A stretch of DNA of 64,000 nt from Ramlibacter tataouinensis (GTDB taxonomy: Bacteria > Pseudomonadota > Gammaproteobacteria > Burkholderiales > Burkholderiaceae_C). This document shows positions 8,535 through 17,887 of this stretch, piece after piece. The position numbers and the translations under genes were made by a program. Location of the stretch: contig NZ_CP116009.1 of NCBI RefSeq assembly GCF_027941915.1, positions 2,976,001-3,040,000 of the forward strand, given 5' to 3'. The stretch's first letter is position 1, and each line of letters opens with the position of its first letter. The notes beneath the pieces are model-generated. The model had not been told where the DNA came from, did no database searches, and was given only the letters and a program-made list of their open reading frames with translations.

Positions 8535-8674
8535 GCGATTGGATTAGCGGTCCCGCCGGTCTTACTTACGCGTGAAATCTTCTAGCAAAGATACTTACTG
8601 GAACTTACCAAAAGACAGGATTGGTTGCTTTGTTTAGGCGCCGTCCAAAGTATAGAAATGACGGAGCAGTACCC
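8535..8674 (+). promoter_or_regulatory. AT-rich leader and probable promoter region of flhDC
   Basis: These 140 bases stand out as AT-rich within very GC-rich surroundings, with several short A/T runs and TTGCTT (8625-8630) and TATAGA (8651-8656) as possible but poorly spaced promoter elements. CGGAG lies about nine bases before the flhD ATG. The flhDC master operon is typically controlled by many regulators from a long upstream region; no specific operator could be identified. Confidence 0.5.
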
Positions 8675-9037
8675 ATGAGTTGGATGACCGCTGGGGCGAC
8701 CCCGGGCAACCAGGCCCGGCCCGCGGAGGCGGATATCGCGACCGACATCCGCGACGTGAACCTCGCCTACCTCCTGCTCGCGCAGCGCCTGGCGCGTGAG
8801 GATCGCGCCACCGCCATGGTCCGCCTGGGGCTGCGAGGCGAGATGGTCGACCTGGTTGCCAGCCTGTCGCTGGCGCAGGTGGTGAAGCTGGCCGGTTCAA
8901 GTTTCCTGCTGTGCCGCTTTCGAGTGGGGGACGATGCCGGCCTGCGCGCGATGACCGAGGACAGGAAGGAGTCGCCCCTGAAGCAGGCCCACGCGTCCAT
9001 CCTCCTGTCGAGCCAGCAGTTGGAAGCCGCGTTGTGA
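8675..9037 (+). CDS. flhD: Flagellar master transcriptional regulator FlhD
   Basis: FlhD pairs with FlhC in a DNA-binding heterohexamer that switches on class II flagellar promoters. The 120-residue product contains the conserved helical core [40 protein letters not shown] and [16 protein letters not shown]. The ATG at 8675 with a CGGAG ribosome-binding site is preferred to in-frame upstream codons. Its stop overlaps the proposed flhC GTG by four bases. Enteric FlhD is slightly shorter; the extra N-terminal residues are common in Burkholderiales. Confidence 0.94.
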   Translation: MSWMTAGATPGNQARPAEADIATDIRDVNLAYLLLAQRLAREDRATAMVRLGLRGEMVDLVASLSLAQVVKLAGSSFLLCRFRVGDDAGLRAMTEDRKESPLKQAHASILLSSQQLEAAL

Positions 9038-9651
9038 CCCGCGTCGCCGCCGCCTGTGCTGCGGGTACTGCCGTGGCCGCCAAGAGCGTCGCCGCCGAAG
9101 CGCGCCAGATCCAGCTGGCCATCGAGCTGATCCAGCTGGGCGCGCGCCTGCAGTTCCTGGAGGCCGAGACCGGCCTGAGCCGCGACAGGCTCATTCGCCT
9201 CTACAAGGAGATTCGCGGCGTGTCGCCCCCCAAGGGGTTACTGCCGTTTTCCACCGACTGGTTCATGACCTGGATGGCGAACATCCACTCGTCGATCTTC
9301 TACAACATCTACCGCTTCATGGTGACGCATGGCGGCTGCGGCAGCATCGACGCGCTGATCAAGAGCTACCGGCTCTACCAGGAGCAGATCGAACAGCAGG
9401 GCGGCGAGCAGGTGCTGGACTTCACCCGCGCCTGGCTGCTGGTGCGCTACTTTCGCAGCGACATGCTGCAGCTGAGCACCTGCGGCAGCTGCCGCGGGCT
9501 GTTCGTCGCGCATGCGCACGATCCCCGGCGCGGCTACGTCTGTGTCCTGTGCCGGCCACCTTCGCGCGCCGGCAAGACGCGCAAGGCCGTGGCGGCGACC
9601 TCGATCGCCGCCACGACCCTGGAGACCCCGCTGTTGGGCCCTGCAGCCTGA
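9034..9651 (+). CDS. flhC: Flagellar master transcriptional regulator FlhC
   Basis: FlhC is the zinc-containing DNA-recognition partner of FlhD. The 205-residue product has the conserved stretches [37 protein letters not shown] and [13 protein letters not shown]-terminal four-cysteine zinc site is visible as CGSCRGLF and YVCVLCRPP. The GTG at 9034 overlaps flhD and has GGAAG upstream; an in-frame GTG at 9073 would give the more usual family N-terminus ([11 protein letters not shown]) but lacks a clear ribosome-binding site. Confidence 0.95.
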   Translation: MTRVAAACAAGTAVAAKSVAAEARQIQLAIELIQLGARLQFLEAETGLSRDRLIRLYKEIRGVSPPKGLLPFSTDWFMTWMANIHSSIFYNIYRFMVTHGGCGSIDALIKSYRLYQEQIEQQGGEQVLDFTRAWLLVRYFRSDMLQLSTCGSCRGLFVAHAHDPRRGYVCVLCRPPSRAGKTRKAVAATSIAATTLETPLLGPAA

Positions 9652-9700
9652 TGCGCGGATCGGGCCGGGGTCCGGCCCCGGCGTCCGAAAGGAAACGACC

Positions 9701-10561
9701 TTGCTTGTACTGATTGGCTACGTGGTGGTTCTGGGTTCCGTCTTCGGCGGATATGCGCTCATGGGCGGTCACTTCGGCGCCCTGTACCAGCCGCTGGAGC
9801 TGCTGATGATCGGCGGCGCCGCCTTCGGCGCATTCCTTGCCGGCAACAACCGCAAGACGATCCTTGCCACCGTGAAGGAGCTGCTGCGGGTGCTGCGCTC
9901 GTCGCGCCACAACAAGGCCCTGTACATGGACCTGCTCGCGCTGCTGTTCCTGCTGCTGGCCAAGGGCCGCAAGGACGGGATGCTGGCGCTGGAGAGCGAA
10001 ATCGAGAACCCGGCCAACAGCGCTTTGTTCCAGCAGTACCCGCGCATCCAGGACGAGCCGGGCGTGGTCGATTTCCTGTGCGACTACCTGCGCGTGATCA
10101 TCAGCGGCAATGCCAACCCCTTCGAGGTGGAGGCGCTGATGGATCACGAGATCGAGACCTACCGGCACGAAGCCTCGGTGCCGGCCCAGGCGCTCGCCCG
10201 GGTGGGCGACGCGCTGCCGGCGCTGGGCATCGTGGCCGCCGTCCTGGGCGTGGTGAACGCGCTCGCCTCGGCCGACCAGCCGCCGTCGGTGATGGGCCAG
10301 ATGATCGCGCACGCGATGGTCGGCACCTTCCTCGGCGTGCTGCTGGCGTATGGCTTCATCACTCCGCTGTCGTCCCTGATCGAGCAGAAGCTCGCCGAGT
10401 CGGCCAAGATGTACGAGGCCATCAAGGTCACGCTGCTGGCCAGCCTCAACGGCTACGCGCCGCAGCTGGCGGTGGAGTTCGGCCGCAAGGTGCTCTATTC
10501 CACCGAGCGGCCTTCCTTCGGCGAGCTGGACGCCCACGTGCGCGAGGTGAAGGCGCGCTGA
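9701..10561 (+). CDS. motA: Flagellar motor stator protein MotA
   Basis: MotA and MotB form the proton-driven stator. The 286-residue product starts at TTG 9701 behind AAGGAAA and begins MLVLIGYVVVLGSVFGGYAL, the first membrane helix. Further landmarks are LYQPLELLMIGGAAFGAFLA, the cytoplasmic loop with charged residues that meet FliG, and the conserved proline helix ALPALGIVAAVLGVVNALAS. Length and topology (four membrane helices) are normal. The frame stays open 63 codons upstream, but that stretch belongs to the end of flhC in another frame. motB follows 13 bases later. Confidence 0.96.
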   Translation: MLVLIGYVVVLGSVFGGYALMGGHFGALYQPLELLMIGGAAFGAFLAGNNRKTILATVKELLRVLRSSRHNKALYMDLLALLFLLLAKGRKDGMLALESEIENPANSALFQQYPRIQDEPGVVDFLCDYLRVIISGNANPFEVEALMDHEIETYRHEASVPAQALARVGDALPALGIVAAVLGVVNALASADQPPSVMGQMIAHAMVGTFLGVLLAYGFITPLSSLIEQKLAESAKMYEAIKVTLLASLNGYAPQLAVEFGRKVLYSTERPSFGELDAHVREVKAR

Positions 10562-10574
10562 GCCGGGGTCGCAG

Positions 10575-11513
10575 ATGAGCACGAAACCAGACGGCCACCG
10601 CATCGTCGTCCGGCGCAGGCCCGCCAGCGGCCACGCCGCCGCGCACGGCGGCTCCTGGAAGATCGCGTATGCCGACTTCATGACCGCCATGATGGCGTTC
10701 TTCCTCGTCATGTGGCTCCTGCTGATCTCGCCCAAGGAGCAGCTCGAGGGCATCGCCGAACACTTCAGGATGCCGCTGAAGACCGCCGTCAACGGCGGCC
10801 CCCGGAGCAGCGCCAGCAGCACCGTCATCCCGGGTGGCGGCCGCAATCCCCAGCATGTCGAGGGCGAGGTGAGCCGGGGGCACGAGGCCGAAGCCGAAGC
10901 CGAAGCCGACGGTCGGCGCCTGGCCGACCTCAAGGAGCGGCTGGAGGGCGTCATCGACAACAGCCCGGAGCTGCAGCAGCTGCGGCCGCAACTGCTGATC
11001 GATCTCACGCCCGAGGGCCTTCGCATCCAGATCGTCGACACGCGCAACCGGCCGATGTTCGAGCTCTCCAGCGCCCGGGTGCTGCCGCACATGCAACTGA
11101 TCCTGCAGCAGATCGCGCCCGTCATCGACGGCCTGCCGAACAAGATCACCGTGGCCGGCCACACCGACGCAACCCTCTATGCCGGCGGCGCCAGGAACTA
11201 CGGCAACTGGGAGCTCTCCGCCGACCGCGCCAATGCCTCGCGCCGCGAACTGGTGACCGGAGGCCTGCGCGACGGCCGCGTGTTGCGGGTCACCGGACTG
11301 GCCGCCAGCGTGCCGCTGGACAAGACGAATCCAGCCGCCGCGATGAACCGCCGCGTCAGCATCGTGGTGCTCAACCGGGAGGCGCAGCGGCGCATCGAGC
11401 GCGAGGTGCTGGGCGAGGGCGGGCTGGCCCGCAGGGCGCCCGCCGCCGAGCCTCGGGGGGCTCTGCCTCCGCTCGAGCCCGCCCCGCCTGCCAAGCTGCT
11501 CGCCGGCATCTGA
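10575..11513 (+). CDS. motB: Flagellar motor stator protein MotB
   Basis: MotB anchors the stator to peptidoglycan. The 312-residue protein has a cytoplasmic N-terminus and one membrane helix (YADFMTAMMAFFLVMWLLLI) with the proton-carrying aspartate at residue 34. A linker rich in Glu and Ala is followed by a C-terminal OmpA-like domain with KITVAGHTDATLY and the cell-wall-binding pattern around NWELSADRANASRRELV. The order motA-motB-cheA matches the mocha-type operon. Confidence 0.96.
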   Translation: MSTKPDGHRIVVRRRPASGHAAAHGGSWKIAYADFMTAMMAFFLVMWLLLISPKEQLEGIAEHFRMPLKTAVNGGPRSSASSTVIPGGGRNPQHVEGEVSRGHEAEAEAEADGRRLADLKERLEGVIDNSPELQQLRPQLLIDLTPEGLRIQIVDTRNRPMFELSSARVLPHMQLILQQIAPVIDGLPNKITVAGHTDATLYAGGARNYGNWELSADRANASRRELVTGGLRDGRVLRVTGLAASVPLDKTNPAAAMNRRVSIVVLNREAQRRIEREVLGEGGLARRAPAAEPRGALPPLEPAPPAKLLAGI

Positions 11514-11561
11514 GCCCGCGGGCGAACCCTCCCTTTCCACGCGTACCGGCATCGAGCGAAC

Positions 11562-13526
11562 ATGGACGTCACCTCCTTCTATCAAGCCTTCTTCGAGGAA
11601 GCCGACGAACTCCTGTCCGAGATGGAGCTGCTGCTGATGAACCTGGACCTGGCGGCGCCGGGGAGCGAGGACCTCAACGCGATCTTCCGCGCGGCCCATT
11701 CGATCAAGGGCGGCGCCGCGACCTTCGGCTTCGCCGCGCTGACGGACACCACCCACCTGCTGGAGAACATCCTGGACCGGGCGCGGCAGCGCCAACTGAC
11801 CCTGCGAACCGACATGATCGACACCTTCCTGAAGACAAAGGATGCCCTGAAGGAGCAGATCGGCGCCTACCGCGAAGGCGCCGAACCCGATGCCGAGGCG
11901 GTGGCGCACATCTGCGCCACCTTGCGCGACCTGGCGCTCGAGGCGCAGGGCGGCAGTGCCCCCGCGGCCGCGCCGGCGCAGTCGATGCCGGTCGAGCCGG
12001 CCGAGCCGGGCCCGAGCGGCCGCTTGCGCGTGCGCCTGTCCCGGCTTGCACCCGGCGAGGACGAGCTGTTGCGCGAGGAGATGTCCAACCTGGGCACCAT
12101 CGTGGCCGAAACGCGCACCGACGACGGGCTGACCTTCTCGCTGGAGACCAGCTGCAGTGCCGAGGACATCGTGGCGGTGTGCTGCTTCGTGATCGACGCC
12201 GACCAGATCGAGGTGGCGGGCGAGCAGCCCGCGCCGACGCCCGCGCCCGCACCGCCCGCCGGGCCCATGGCCGCGCCCGTGGCCGCGGTCGGGCCGGCGG
12301 CCAGCTCGCCGGCCCCGGCCCCCGTGAAGGAATCGGGTTCGCTGCGCGTGGACGTGCACAAGGTCGACCAGCTGATCAACCAGGTGGGCGAGCTGGTGAT
12401 CACCCAATCCATGCTCACGCAGACGGCCAGCCTGCTCGATCCGGTGCTGCACGACCGGCTCCTGAGCGGCATCGCCCAGCTCGAGCGCAACGCGCGGGAT
12501 CTGCAGGAATCGGTGATGTCGGTGCGGATGATGCCGATGGACTATGTGTTCAGCCGCTTCCCGCGCCTGATCCGTGATCTCTCGGCGAAGCTGGGAAAGC
12601 AGGTGGAACTCGTCACGTTCGGCAAGGAGACCGAGCTCGACAAGGGATTGATCGAGCGCGTGGTCGATCCGCTGACGCACCTGGTCCGCAACAGCCTGGA
12701 CCACGGCATCGAGTTGCCCGCGGAGCGCGTGGCCGCCGGCAAGGACCGGGTCGGCCGGCTGCGCCTGGCCGCCCAGCACCAGGGAGGCAACATCGTCATC
12801 GAGGTCGGTGACGACGGTGGCGGTCTGTCCCGCGAGCGCATCCTCGCCAAGGCGGCGCAGCAGGGCCTGGCGGTGAGCGACGCGATGAGCGACGACGAGG
12901 TCTGGCAACTGATCTTCGCCCCTGGTTTCTCGACCGCGGACCAGATCACGGACGTTTCCGGCCGCGGCGTGGGCATGGACGTGGTCAGGCGCAACATCGA
13001 GGACATGGGCGGTCACGTCCATGTCAGCTCCAGGCGCGGCGTCGGCACGACCACGCGCATCGTGCTGCCGCTGACCCTGGCCATCCTCAACGGCATGTCG
13101 GTCAAGGTGGGCGACGAGGTCTACATCCTGCCCCTGAGCTACGTGATCGAGTCGCTGCAGCCCGACCCCGAGCACATCCACGTGATCCGCCAGGGCGAGC
13201 ACGTGATGCAGGTGCGCGGCGAGTACCTGCCGCTGGTGGCGCTGCGCCAGGTCTTCCAGGTCCCCGGCAGCCAGCCGGAGCTCACCCGCTGCATCGTGAT
13301 GATCGTGGAGGTCGCGGACGCCCGCTTCGCGCTGATCGTGGATCACCTCGTGGGACAGCACCAGGTGGTGGTGAAGAACCTGGAGACCAACTACCGCAAG
13401 GTCCCCGGCATCTCCGGCGCGACCATCCTCGGCGATGGCAGCGTCGCGCTGATCGTCGACGTTCCCGCCCTGCGATCGCTGGCGGGCCGCCGACCGGTGC
13501 ACGTACCGCAAGCGCTGGCCGCCTGA
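11562..13526 (+). CDS. cheA: Chemotaxis histidine kinase CheA
   Basis: CheA is the receptor-coupled kinase that phosphorylates CheY and CheB. The 654-residue product contains an HPt P1 domain with phospho-acceptor His46 (RAAHSIKGGAATFGF), a P2-like alpha/beta domain at about 145-220, an Ala/Pro linker and the dimerisation helices. The HATPase P4 domain shows the N box (LVRNSLDHGIEL) and G boxes (DDGGGLS, GRGVGMDVV), and a CheW-like P5 domain forms the C-terminus. No cheW, cheY or receptor gene follows; the chemotaxis cluster stops here. Confidence 0.96.
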   Translation: MDVTSFYQAFFEEADELLSEMELLLMNLDLAAPGSEDLNAIFRAAHSIKGGAATFGFAALTDTTHLLENILDRARQRQLTLRTDMIDTFLKTKDALKEQIGAYREGAEPDAEAVAHICATLRDLALEAQGGSAPAAAPAQSMPVEPAEPGPSGRLRVRLSRLAPGEDELLREEMSNLGTIVAETRTDDGLTFSLETSCSAEDIVAVCCFVIDADQIEVAGEQPAPTPAPAPPAGPMAAPVAAVGPAASSPAPAPVKESGSLRVDVHKVDQLINQVGELVITQSMLTQTASLLDPVLHDRLLSGIAQLERNARDLQESVMSVRMMPMDYVFSRFPRLIRDLSAKLGKQVELVTFGKETELDKGLIERVVDPLTHLVRNSLDHGIELPAERVAAGKDRVGRLRLAAQHQGGNIVIEVGDDGGGLSRERILAKAAQQGLAVSDAMSDDEVWQLIFAPGFSTADQITDVSGRGVGMDVVRRNIEDMGGHVHVSSRRGVGTTTRIVLPLTLAILNGMSVKVGDEVYILPLSYVIESLQPDPEHIHVIRQGEHVMQVRGEYLPLVALRQVFQVPGSQPELTRCIVMIVEVADARFALIVDHLVGQHQVVVKNLETNYRKVPGISGATILGDGSVALIVDVPALRSLAGRRPVHVPQALAA

Positions 13527-13651
13527 GCTTCAAACGGATCGCTGCAGTCCACGGCCAGCTGGCCGGGCTCGACGGGTCCTCCAGCAGCGGCCGCACAAGC
13601 CTGCACTCATGAACATTTTCGAAACCTCGTCCCTTGCTGAAGATCGCTGCC

Positions 13652-14116
13652 ATGGCCACCAAAAGTAACCTGCCCCCGCCCGTGACGTCGAGGTCTTCGG
13701 GCGACTCGTTGGAGATGCTGAGCCGATACGCTTCCTCGCAGGGGCTGGCAATAAGCGGGACTTGGTTCAGGTGGGAGCTCGCTGGAAACGCATGTGACGC
13801 ACGCAACTGCCTGCGCGCTCTGCGGTACCTGGGCTTGCCAGCTGTGCTGCGGCATGGCTCGATGAAAGAGTTCCTTGCGCTCGACCAGCCGAGCCTGGCA
13901 GAAATGAAGGATCTGCGAATGGCATTGGTCGAGCCCGGCCAAGGGCGGGTACGGGTCTGGCGGGAGGGCAGCGGCAGCCTTCAAGTCTGGACGCTCGAGC
14001 GTTTCCGACAGGCCTGGAGCGGCGCCTGGATCCTGATCGAGGATCCGAAGACCGAGGCGGATTGCACAAAACCCGCCAGGCAGTCGCACAGGTCACGAGC
14101 GCTGGTCATGCATTGA
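13652..14116 (+). CDS. Hypothetical protein with an orphan peptidase C39-like domain
   Basis: No firm family assignment. The 154-residue product (from ATG 13652; a TTG at 13634 is possible) has a helical start (SLEMLSRYASSQGLAISG) and then the pattern CLRALRYLGLPAVLRH, a middle strand region, and LERFRQAWSGAWILIEDP. The order helix, AxRxLGL, strands, FxxxWSG resembles the C39-like domain at the N-terminus of type I secretion ABC transporters. The catalytic Cys is not in its usual place and no ABC transporter follows. It is either a free-standing degenerate domain or a gene remnant. Confidence 0.5.
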   Translation: MATKSNLPPPVTSRSSGDSLEMLSRYASSQGLAISGTWFRWELAGNACDARNCLRALRYLGLPAVLRHGSMKEFLALDQPSLAEMKDLRMALVEPGQGRVRVWREGSGSLQVWTLERFRQAWSGAWILIEDPKTEADCTKPARQSHRSRALVMH

Positions 14117-14430
14117 GGCCGGCGGCCAGGCATCGGGGTGGGACATCCTGCCGTCGGCAACCGTTGCGGCGCGTGACGGTCATCGCGATGGAGGCGGCAA
14201 GCCGCCTGGTGCAAGCCGAGAGAAGCTGCGGCGTTAGCGGTTTGTGATTGACTTGCGCCCTGAGATGTTGCCGTTCCCCGCATGGGGGGTACAGACAGAA
14301 AGGATTTCGTTGCGATCCCCGCGCACTACGGAGGGGGTAACCATAGCCGGGACGCGGCCGATGCTGGAGCGACCGCCCGTTCCAGGGAGCCGGTGGCACG
14401 GCGCCGGCTCCTGCTATACTCGCTGGCTTC
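14117..14430. other. Non-coding stretch before tRNA-Arg
   Basis: No convincing gene. It contains a small perfect hairpin (GGCGGC-AA-GCCGCC near 14194-14207), an isolated TTGACT at 14248-14253 without a matching -10, and TATACT at 14415-14420, which sits where the -10 box of the tRNA promoter should be, 11 bases before the tRNA. Confidence 0.5.
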
Positions 14431-14507
14431 GCGGCTGTAGCTCAGTTGGATAGAGTACTTGGCTACGAACCAAGGGGTCGTGGGTTCGAATCCTGCCAGC
14501 CGCGCCA
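14431..14507 (+). tRNA. tRNA-Arg (ACG)
   Basis: A 77-nt cloverleaf folds cleanly. Acceptor GCGGCTG pairs with CAGCCGC, anticodon stem CTTGG pairs with CCAAG around loop CTACGAA (anticodon ACG), and the T-arm is GTGGG-TTCGAAT-CCTGC. G73 and an encoded CCA end follow. TATACT 11 bases upstream is a likely -10 box. The ACG anticodon, normally edited to ICG by TadA, reads CGU/CGC/CGA. Confidence 0.97.
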
Positions 14508-14523
14508 AATTCGTTAGCGAATT

Positions 14524-14558
14524 AAGGGGTTACGTCTCACAAGGGCGTAACCCCTTTT
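14524..14558 (+). terminator. Rho-independent terminator of tRNA-Arg
   Basis: AAGGGGTTACG (14524-14534) pairs perfectly with CGTAACCCCTT (14546-14556). The 11-bp stem and 11-base loop are followed by TT. It lies 16 bases past the tRNA CCA end and is a strong intrinsic terminator for the tRNA transcript. Confidence 0.9.
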
Positions 14559-14961
14559 CATTGGGCGGGGCCTGCCGGCGACCGCCCGCCCAGCTGTGTC
14601 GAGACTCGGCGGATCAGCTTGCCGGCGTGCCCAGCGGCCGCTCCGGCCTTCAGGAGCTGCAAGCTCCGGTTCCACCGTGTTGGCAGGCGTCGTGATCCTC
14701 TCCAGCGCCTCATGGATCTCGTGGATCGGCGCCTCATTGTCGTGATCCGGGAAGTTGCCACGGCAAATGCCAGAGGACGTCCCGGCTGGAATGGGCCCCT
14801 GAATGACATGACCGATTCCGCAGGACCGATTGAAGCGAGATCGGCAGTCTCTCGAATGACCGGCGGCAGGCCCCTGGTCGGCTGACTGCGAGAGCTCGTT
14901 CCCTGCACGCAGCGGCCCGGAAAGACCTTGTTCTACTCGCGGCTTTTTGCCCGGCCGCCCC
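14559..14961. other. Intergenic region without a supportable gene
   Basis: Reading frames on both strands here are short or lack start signals and recognisable motifs. A leftward frame (about 14558-14770) encodes a plausible-looking helical stretch (NEAPIHEIHEALERITTP), but it has no start or homologue that I recognise. It could be a relic, since the surrounding genes also look decayed. Confidence 0.3.
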
Positions 14962-15749
14962 ATGACCGACTCCCACGGACGTTCCCGGCTGCACGCTGGC
15001 CGCATCCTCTCGACCCTTGCCGCCTGCCTGTCCCTGGCAATGGCCATGGCCGGATGCGGCGGGAGCGACACCGTGCCGACGAGGGACGCCCGCAGCCCCG
15101 CCGGCGCACCTGCGCCGGCCCCCGCGGCGCCGACCATTACGGCGGTCCCGCCGGGCATCGGCTCCACCAGCGGCGGTGACACCGTCACCCTCACGGGCGC
15201 AGGCCTGAGCGGCGCGACGGCGGTGCGCTTGGGCACCAGCCTCGCCACCGGCATCACGGTGGTCAGCGACACCCAGCTGACCCTGACCGCCCCGCCGCAC
15301 AGTGCTGGCATGGTGGACGTGAGCGTCATGACCGCGCACGGCATCGGCACGATGGCTGGCGCGTTCAGCTACCGGATGGCCGGCCTGATCTTCACCCTGA
15401 CCGGCACCGGGGCCGCGCTGGGGGCTCGAGCGGCGATGGCGGCCCGCCGCTCGCCGCTGCGATCGACGGGCCCACCGGCCTGGCATTCAATGCCGCCGGC
15501 AACCTGCTGATCAGCACGGAAAACGGCCGCGTCCGCGCGATCGCGGCGCGTACCCAGACGCGCTACAAGGTGGCGATGACGGACGGCAAGATCTACACCG
15601 TCGCCGGCGGCGGCAGCAGCATGCCGGGAGACGGGGGCCCTGCCGCGAGCGCGCTGATGGATCCGCTCTATGGCGTGGCCGTCGATGGCACCGGACAGGT
15701 GCTGGTGAACGAATTCTTCCAGCACCGGGTGCGCACGATCACGCCCTGA
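14962..15749 (+). pseudogene. Frameshifted IPT/TIG plus NHL-repeat lipoprotein
   Basis: From ATG 14962 the frame encodes a lipoprotein signal peptide with lipobox MAGC (about residue 32), a Pro/Ala linker and an IPT/TIG domain (TITAVPPGIGSTSGGDTVTL). At about 15421 the sense frame moves by one base. The original frame runs to a stop at 15510, while the shifted frame continues to 15749 with NHL-like repeats (GSSGDGGPPLAAAIDGPTGL, then KIYTVAGGGSSMPGDGGPAA and YGVAVDGTGQVLVNEF). A one-base loss in a run of G explains it. Intact relatives usually carry more repeats, so it may also be truncated. A sequencing error cannot be excluded. Confidence 0.72.
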
Positions 15750-16000
15750 CGAGGCATCCATGCCCAGGCTCGCGTCAGCGCAGGTCGAGGTCAGCATGGG
15801 AGAGGGCTGTATTGCCGTCGAGTAGCCGGCCTCCTACGCGATCACCGCCAGCCGGCTGACACAGCCGTCATGCAGCGGCTCTCTACAGTGGCGCTGCCGA
15901 TGCAAACTTTTCTTACGCCGTGTAAGTGCAGCAGGCCCGCTGGAGCCCGGGCGGCGCGTGCGCCACGCTGCGCGCGTGGCGGCCGCCCTGGAGGCGGGCG

Positions 16001-17887
16001 GTGATCGAGCTGCTCTCGCGCGCCGAAGCCGCCGTGAGGCGGGTGCGCGCGCTCCAGCCGGCCCGGCCGCCAGCAGGCCAGCCGCTCACGCCCGGGCAAC
16101 TCGCCATGCTGCATGCGGCGACGCTGCTGCCGGCCGACGAGCCGCAGCGGCTGGCGGAGTTGCGCGACGTTTCCCTCCTCGACACCGAGGCCGACGAGGA
16201 GTACGACAGCCTGGTCCAGCTGGCCGCGGCCGTCTGCGGCACGCCGATGGCGGCGCTGACGTTCGTCGATGCCACGCGCCAGTGGTACAGGGCCCGCGTC
16301 GGCATCCCGGTGGCGGATGCCCCGAGGGAGGCCGGCTTCTGCGCCCGCGCCATCCTGGTCGAGGACACGCTGCTCGAGGTGCCGGATGCGGCGGCGGCCT
16401 CGTGGTTCGATCCCTTCCTGCACGGGCCGGCGTCGCGGCCGGTGCGCTTCTATGCCGGGGTGCCGCTGCGCACGCGCGAGGGCAGCGCGATCGGCACCCT
16501 GTGCGTCATGGACGAGGTGGCCCGGCACCTGACGGTGTCGCAGCGGCAGGCGCTGGAGCGCCTGGGCCGCGCCCTGTGCTCGCAGCTCGGCCTGCGCCGC
16601 CAGCTGCGGCGGGCCACCCAGACCGACCGGCTGACCGGCCTGCCCAACTGGCTGCACTTCGAGTCGCAGTTCGAATCGGCGCATCCGCGCGAGGGGGTGG
16701 TCTGCTTCGTGCGGCTGAAGGCGCTCAGCCAGATCAGCACCGCCCACGGCTTCCGGGTCGCGGATGCGCTGGTGCAGCAGGCCGCGACCCGGTTGCGCGC
16801 CCTCGCCGAGGAAGGGGCTTTCGTCGGGCGCATCAAGCGTGGGCTGTTCCTGCTGTTCTTTCCCGACATGGCGCCGGCCGCCTTCACGAGCCTGCAGGCG
16901 CCCCGGCTCGCGGCCCAGCTGCAGGCGCCGTACACGGTCAACGAGCTGACCCTGGTGTGCCCGCTGCACCTGGGCTTCGCGGCGTACCCGCGCGACGGCG
17001 CCACGCTGGACGAGGTCGTCAACGCGGCCGACAACGCCCTGCAGCTGGCGATCGAGCGCGACGAGCCGGCGGCCTTCTTCGACCGCCACGTCGACACCGC
17101 CGCCAGCACCCACTACCGGCTGGAACCGCAGCTTCGCGCTGCCCTGGCGCGGGACGAGTTCGTCAACTACTACCAGCCCAAGGTCGAGGTGGCGAGCGGA
17201 CGCATCGTCGGCGTGGAGGCGCTGATCCGCTGGATCCACCCCCAGCGTGGGCTGGTGCCGCCGGCCGAATTCGTGCCGGCGCTGGAGGCCACGGGTCTGA
17301 TCCGCGAGGTCGGCCGCCACGTCCTGCAGCGCGCGGCGGCCGACTGGCAGCGCTGGCACGACGCCGGCTTGCCGGCCCCACGCATCGCCATCAACGTCGC
17401 GGCGGCCCAGTTGCGCGACGGCGAGTTCATCGGGGACCTGCAAGCCGCGCTGGCGCGGGTCGGCGGGCAGGCCGCGGCTCTGGGCATCGAGGTGACCGAG
17501 AGCGTGCTGATCCGCAACATGGAGCGGGCCACGGCCGTGCTCAGCCAGGTGAGGGCGATGGGGCTGCCGGTGGCGATCGACGACTTCGGCACCGGCTACT
17601 CCTCGCTGGCCTACATCGTGACGCTGCCGGTCGACGAGGTGAAGATCGACCGCTCCTTCGTCGCCCGGATCGCCACCGACGCGGCCTACCGCGGGCTGGT
17701 GGGCACCTGCGTCGGCCTGGCGCGCAACCTCAGCCTGCGGGTGGTGGCCGAAGGGGTGGAGAACGAGGCCCAGGCCCGGGAGCTGCTGGCGCTCAAGTGC
17801 GACCAGGCCCAGGGCTACCTGTACAGCCCGCCGGTGCCGGCCGGCGACATCGTCGGCATGCTGGCCCACCGTGCGCTGCCCGCCTGA
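16001..17887 (+). CDS. GAF - degenerate GGDEF - EAL phosphodiesterase
   Basis: Probable c-di-GMP-specific phosphodiesterase of 628 residues. A GAF domain occupies about residues 45-200 (EYDSLVQLAAAVCGTPMAAL). A GGDEF-like domain follows at about 205-365; it has the LTGLPNWLHFE entry motif but RIKRGLFLLFF where the active site should be, so it is inactive. The C-terminal EAL domain is intact: VEALIRWIHP near residue 405, the IDDFGTGYSSL loop, VKIDRSF and VVAEGVEN. The GTG at 16001 behind GGAGG is chosen over open upstream sequence. A CTTAC-N5-GTAAG dyad lies at 15912-15926. Confidence 0.88.
   Translation: MIELLSRAEAAVRRVRALQPARPPAGQPLTPGQLAMLHAATLLPADEPQRLAELRDVSLLDTEADEEYDSLVQLAAAVCGTPMAALTFVDATRQWYRARVGIPVADAPREAGFCARAILVEDTLLEVPDAAAASWFDPFLHGPASRPVRFYAGVPLRTREGSAIGTLCVMDEVARHLTVSQRQALERLGRALCSQLGLRRQLRRATQTDRLTGLPNWLHFESQFESAHPREGVVCFVRLKALSQISTAHGFRVADALVQQAATRLRALAEEGAFVGRIKRGLFLLFFPDMAPAAFTSLQAPRLAAQLQAPYTVNELTLVCPLHLGFAAYPRDGATLDEVVNAADNALQLAIERDEPAAFFDRHVDTAASTHYRLEPQLRAALARDEFVNYYQPKVEVASGRIVGVEALIRWIHPQRGLVPPAEFVPALEATGLIREVGRHVLQRAAADWQRWHDAGLPAPRIAINVAAAQLRDGEFIGDLQAALARVGGQAAALGIEVTESVLIRNMERATAVLSQVRAMGLPVAIDDFGTGYSSLAYIVTLPVDEVKIDRSFVARIATDAAYRGLVGTCVGLARNLSLRVVAEGVENEAQARELLALKCDQAQGYLYSPPVPAGDIVGMLAHRALPA

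Noticed and set aside
10446-13511. 1021-codon leftward open frame under motB and cheA
   Set aside because: Antisense shadow. The product is His/Gln/Arg/Gly-rich without recognisable motifs, while motB and cheA on the other strand have complete catalytic signatures.
14558-14908. Leftward open frame of 116 codons after tRNA-Arg
   Set aside because: Arg/Ser-rich product, no ribosome-binding site and no recognisable motif. A neighbouring frame looks slightly more protein-like but also lacks support.
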